Origin: an uncultured Flavobacteriaceae bacterium
Lineage (GTDB): Bacteria; Bacteroidota; Bacteroidia; Flavobacteriales; Flavobacteriaceae
Reading direction: 5' to 3'
DNA length: 7,867 bases
NCBI GenBank assembly: GCA_947311745.1
Contig: CAMZLT010000183.1
Coordinates: forward strand, 1-7,867
Translations under genes and position numbers: made by a program
The notes under the pieces: model-generated
The model's database searches: none
What the model was told of the DNA's origin: nothing
What the model saw: the letters and a program-made list of their open reading frames with translations, nothing else
In this document: piece after piece, positions 5,131 through 7,867 of the stretch
Position numbering within the stretch: position 1 is the first letter of the stretch
Layout: every line of letters starts with the position of its first letter

Positions 5131-5811
5131 ATGAAAAGAGAATTTTTTATAACTGCCGACGGTTCAACGAGTATTCATTTACCTGATTGGAACGAGCAAT
5201 ATCATTCAAAACATGGTGCCATACAAGAAGCATATCATGTTTTTATAGAAGCAGGTTTAAAAAAATTTTCCGATATGAGTACCCTTTCTATTTTAGAAAT
5301 CGGATTCGGAACTGGTTTAAATGCTTTTATCACTTTTTTAGAAAGTGAAAAACGAAATTTAACTATTAGATATACTGGTGTAGAAGCTTTTCCGCTTAAA
5401 GCAGAAGTACATAAAAAACTAAACTACGTAACACAATTAAATGCAATTACATCGGAAGCCGTTTTTGCAAAAATGCACGATTGCTCTTGGGAAAAACAAG
5501 TCAAAATTTCAAAAAAATTCACCTTAACAAAAAGAGAACAAGATTTTAAAGATATTTCTGCTATTTCTGCATTTGATTTAATTTATTTTGACGCTTTTGG
5601 TGCAAGAGTGCAACCTGAATTATGGACAGAACAAATTTTTAAAATTATGTTTCGTACTTTAAAACTAAACGGAATTTTAGTTACCTATTCGGCAAAAGGT
5701 TCGGTACGACGGGCAATGTTATCTGCTGGTTTTTTTGTAGAAAAACTACCAGGACCAATAGGAAAAAGAGAAATGTTACGAGCTATAAAAAAGATAGATA
5801 TAAAACCGTAA
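5131..5811 (+). CDS. mnmD: tRNA (5-methylaminomethyl-2-thiouridine) methyltransferase, stand-alone MnmD type
   Basis: The 226-aa product is a Rossmann-fold SAM-dependent methyltransferase of the Methyltransf_30 (DUF752) family. It begins with the family's TADGSTSIHLPDWNEQYHS (8-26) and GAIQEAYHVFIEAG (29-42), followed by the SAM-binding loop LEIGFGTGLNA (55-65), the acidic strand end YTGVEAFPL (81-89), the catalytic-region motif FDLIYFDAFGARVQPELWT (148-166), TYSAKGSVRRAMLSAGF (185-201) and the closing GPIGKREMLRA (208-218). MnmD methylates 5-aminomethyl-2-thiouridine at tRNA position 34, giving mnm5s2U in Lys, Glu and Gln tRNAs. It corresponds to the methyltransferase half of E. coli MnmC; the FAD-dependent half is absent, as usual for this stand-alone form, so the substrate must come directly from the MnmEG ammonium pathway. 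No clean -7 box or terminator is visible. Confidence 0.9.
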   Translation: MKREFFITADGSTSIHLPDWNEQYHSKHGAIQEAYHVFIEAGLKKFSDMSTLSILEIGFGTGLNAFITFLESEKRNLTIRYTGVEAFPLKAEVHKKLNYVTQLNAITSEAVFAKMHDCSWEKQVKISKKFTLTKREQDFKDISAISAFDLIYFDAFGARVQPELWTEQIFKIMFRTLKLNGILVTYSAKGSVRRAMLSAGFFVEKLPGPIGKREMLRAIKKIDIKP

Positions 5812-5847
5812 GTAACAAGCTAAAAAAACTTCTGAACTTAAAATTAA

Positions 5848-5940
5848 GACAAGGAAATTGAACAAAATATTCTCGTCAATAAAGTACTAACCGTTGGTAA
5901 TTATCAAGATAAATTAACATTACATTTAAAATATAACTAA
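5848..5940 (+). pseudogene. Possible C-terminal coding remnant
   Basis: Just after an in-frame TAA (5845-5847) one frame stays open for 30 codons to TAA at 5938-5940 and ends VLTVGNYQDKLTLHLKYN. Alternating hydrophobic residues and the G-N-Y-x-D-x-L-T-L pattern resemble the last beta strands of secreted Ig-like or fimbrial/spore-coat-type domains. No start codon exists in the frame, so if real it is a decayed 3' end of a lost gene. It could also be chance in A/T-rich DNA. Its last 12 bases lie in the palindrome described next. Confidence 0.2.
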
Positions 5941-5974
5941 ATTTTTAGTTTAAACTAAAAATTTAGTTATATTT
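5929..5974. repeat. Perfect 46-bp palindrome at the S41 peptidase promoter (candidate operator)
   Basis: Bases 5929-5974 are exactly self-complementary about 5951/5952, two 23-bp arms with no spacer. Each half is itself a near-palindrome: AACTAAATTTTTAGTT (5935-5950) and AACTAAAAATTTAGTT (5953-5968), so the element is two AACTAA-N4-TTAGTT sites separated by two bases. The right edge overlaps the -7 box of the downstream gene, so a dimeric repressor bound here would block the promoter. The twin-dyad layout is what BlaI/MecI-type repressors use; the regulator itself is not in the window and that link is a guess. Confidence 0.8.
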
Positions 5975-5975
5975 G
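5968..5975 (+). promoter_or_regulatory. Candidate -7 box of the S41 peptidase gene
   Basis: TATATTTG matches TAnnTTTG exactly, 23 bases before the ATG at 5999. Seven of its eight bases belong to the 46-bp palindrome, and the whole -33 region lies inside it. Confidence 0.6.
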
Positions 5976-5998
5976 TTGCGTAATTAATATTTTATTCT

Positions 5999-7867
5999 AT
6001 GAAGCATTTCCTTTTAACTATCGTTTTTTTATCGTGTAGCTTACTTACAGAAGCTCAAACAGCAAAATATTTTAAACATCTCGTTTTTCGAGAAACACCC
6101 TATTCTAAAACTGAAGGTAGAATAACCTTATCAGAAGACGAAAGTAAAAACACCAATCACTTTAAATTAAGTTATGACACATCTAATAGGCTAATTCTTA
6201 TTGAATATCTATACAAGAACAATCTTATTAACTTAAATAGAACTGGTTTACTTGATGGTAAAAGAGCATTGGCATCAAAAACTAAAATAGAATATACAAA
6301 AAACACAGAAACACGAACGTTTTTTGATATTGATAATAAACCAACAAACAATGGAATGGGTGTGTTTAAGGAAATATATTCTTACAATAAAAAAGGAAAA
6401 AGAATTGGTTTAAAGTTTTATAACAAAAATGATGAGCCTATAAATAATAGCTGGAATATTTTTGAATATACGTGGAAACACGTTAATGACAATTCTGTAT
6501 TAGAAACAAGAAAAGATGTAAATGGAGTAAATGTAACTATGCGACCTTATTATAAATTTTATAATGTGCTTTACAAATTCAATGATAAAGGATTATTACT
6601 TTCAATGAATAACGTAGATGAGAGATTGAATTTAATAAATGATAATACAGGAATTGCCACAGATAAAGCTACATATGATAAAAATAACAACCTCATTAGT
6701 TTTAAGTTTTTTAATGCTGAAAAGAAACCAGTAGTTGGTTCTTTTTTGGGAACAGCAGGAGGTTTTGCAACCTATGACAAAAACGGAAATTGCTTAAAAT
6801 ATGCAACAGTTGGTTTAGATGGAAACTACAAAATTAGTAAAAGGAGTAATGATGCTTATTCAAAGTATAAATTTGACAGCATTGGTAATTTAGTAGAACG
6901 AAATAGTTATGGTATCGATAACAAAATACAGATAAGGAGAGGAGTTGCAACCGTAAAATATATTTATGATAAAGATAATCCGAAACAGCTTTTAAAAACA
7001 GAATATTACCATACAATCCCAAACAAAATGGTTGAGGACTCTATTCTTAAAAATCTCAATAGCCAAATAGGAAAGGAAAAGTTAACCGAAGATTTTAACC
7101 AATTATTAGCAACGCTAAAAGATCATCCTTCACAGTTCGAATTTATTGATAAAGTATCTTTTGAGAAGCTTGTGAAAATTCAACGAAATAAATTAAAAGA
7201 TTCTATGACTGTTAGGGAGTTTTATCAAGTAGCATCACCAATAGTTGCAAGTTTGGGTTGTTTACACACACGAATAGTCGATACTCGATTTTTTCGAACA
7301 CCACATAAGTATTGGTTGCCATTAATTGTATGGTTTGAGAATGAAAAAATGTATGCAACAAACAATTGTGTCGAAAATATTGAAATGAATGCGGGTTCTG
7401 AAATATTAGAAATTAACGGAATCTCATCTAGTGAAATTTTGAAAACTTTAAAGTCAATAATTTCTGCTGATGCTTTTAATCAAAGTTTTTATAGAGGAGA
7501 TTTGAATGTGAATTTTTTATATTACTACCACAGTTATTTTGGTTTTGATTCTGAATATAAAATAAAATTTAAACCTTACAATTCTGAAAAAATAATTACA
7601 ACATCATTTTTTATTGATGAACCAACCCCTAATTACAAAGTAGAAATAAATAATAAACCAAGATTAGGCATAGAGATTAATAAAGAAAATAAAACTGCTA
7701 TAATCAAGATTAAGAATTTTAATTTTTTCCCAAGAGGTAGACAAAATATTGATTTTTTTAAGGAGATGATAGATGATTATATGAAAAAAATAAAGGATGA
7801 AAATATAACTAAAGTGGCGTTTGATTTAAGAGGAAATAGAGGAGGAAATTCAGAATGCACAGAATAT
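5999..7867 (+). CDS. Secreted S41-family (C-terminal processing protease-like) peptidase with long N-terminal extension (partial)
   Basis: Reading from the ATG at 5999, 623 codons stay open to the window edge. Residues 1-19 form a signal peptide, probably cut before Gln20 (TEA-Q); Cys13 in FLSC is an unlikely alternative lipobox. Residues about 25-340 are an extension rich in short strand-turn units of the Y-x-x-x-G-N/K-x-x type (YSYNKKGKRIG 127-137, YKFNDKGLLLS 192-202, TYDKNGNCLKY 258-268, YKFDSIGNLVE 290-300), which looks like a degenerate beta-repeat. From about 375 the S41 region begins: REFYQVASPIVASLGCLHTRI (406-426, near the usual ASLGCGHT), a PDZ-like stretch with GSEILEINGISSSEIL (466-481), GIEINKENKTAIIKIKNF (557-574) at the start of the protease core, and FDLRGNRGGN (608-617). 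The catalytic Ser and Lys should lie beyond the window and cannot be checked. The substrate is unknown. Confidence 0.8.
   Translation, partial: MKHFLLTIVFLSCSLLTEAQTAKYFKHLVFRETPYSKTEGRITLSEDESKNTNHFKLSYDTSNRLILIEYLYKNNLINLNRTGLLDGKRALASKTKIEYTKNTETRTFFDIDNKPTNNGMGVFKEIYSYNKKGKRIGLKFYNKNDEPINNSWNIFEYTWKHVNDNSVLETRKDVNGVNVTMRPYYKFYNVLYKFNDKGLLLSMNNVDERLNLINDNTGIATDKATYDKNNNLISFKFFNAEKKPVVGSFLGTAGGFATYDKNGNCLKYATVGLDGNYKISKRSNDAYSKYKFDSIGNLVERNSYGIDNKIQIRRGVATVKYIYDKDNPKQLLKTEYYHTIPNKMVEDSILKNLNSQIGKEKLTEDFNQLLATLKDHPSQFEFIDKVSFEKLVKIQRNKLKDSMTVREFYQVASPIVASLGCLHTRIVDTRFFRTPHKYWLPLIVWFENEKMYATNNCVENIEMNAGSEILEINGISSSEILKTLKSIISADAFNQSFYRGDLNVNFLYYYHSYFGFDSEYKIKFKPYNSEKIITTSFFIDEPTPNYKVEINNKPRLGIEINKENKTAIIKIKNFNFFPRGRQNIDFFKEMIDDYMKKIKDENITKVAFDLRGNRGGNSECTEY

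Noticed and set aside
6834..7022. 62-codon minus-strand reading frame
   Set aside because: It is antisense inside the S41 peptidase gene; the composition (many Tyr, Leu, Cys) is that of a reverse-strand shadow.
1..7867. Prophage, transposon, CRISPR or defence system
   Set aside because: No recombinase, transposase, direct-repeat array, nuclease or toxin-antitoxin pair was seen; apart from the intergenic elements listed, the genes are ordinary chromosomal ones.

Overview
The window looks like a chromosomal segment of a member of the Bacteroidota, most likely the Flavobacteriaceae. The reasons are strong A+T bias in coding and non-coding DNA, A/T-rich leaders without Shine-Dalgarno sequences, several good matches to the Bacteroidota -7 element TAnnTTTG just upstream of genes, and protein types typical of that group (an OmpH-like lipoprotein, a TonB-C-domain lipoprotein, stand-alone MnmD, a signal-peptide S41 peptidase whose mature end begins at Q). 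No transposase, integrase, tRNA, rRNA or CRISPR array is visible.

Layout. (1) Positions 1-453 (minus, cut at the left edge): OmpH/Skp-like lipoprotein, divergent from (2) 552-1019 (plus), a small TonB-C-like lipoprotein. (3) 1016-1744 (minus): Bax inhibitor-1/YccA-type membrane protein, converging on gene 2 so tightly that the two stop codons share a TTAA. (4) 1745-1997: intergenic, with a plus-strand -7 box, a 5' hairpin, a 12-codon mini-ORF and an intrinsic terminator, which together suggest an undescribed small RNA of about 95 nt. (5) 1998-3795 (minus): a compact three-gene operon of a DUF438 hemerythrin-PAS protein, a NorE-like heme-copper oxidase subunit III and a NorF-like COX4_pro protein. 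Its upstream region carries a 19-bp perfect inverted repeat and a CRP/FNR-like dyad. (6) 3921-4988 (minus): ilvE, branched-chain aminotransferase, divergent from (7) 5131-5811 (plus): mnmD, a tRNA wobble-uridine methyltransferase. (8) 5812-5998: intergenic DNA with a possible coding remnant and a perfect 46-bp palindrome that runs into the promoter of (9) 5999-7867 (plus, cut at the right edge): a secreted S41-family peptidase with a long N-terminal extension.

How the genes fit together. Most are unrelated housekeeping or envelope genes. The one coherent functional unit is the DUF438-norE-norF-like operon. Its gene order suggests a nitric-oxide or low-oxygen response module: a di-iron/PAS sensor or repair protein followed by two accessory membrane subunits of a heme-copper (NO reductase or oxidase) complex whose catalytic subunit is not in the window. 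The least explained elements are the two long inverted repeats placed at promoters (3802-3852 and 5929-5974) and the small-RNA-like unit at 1782-1890.
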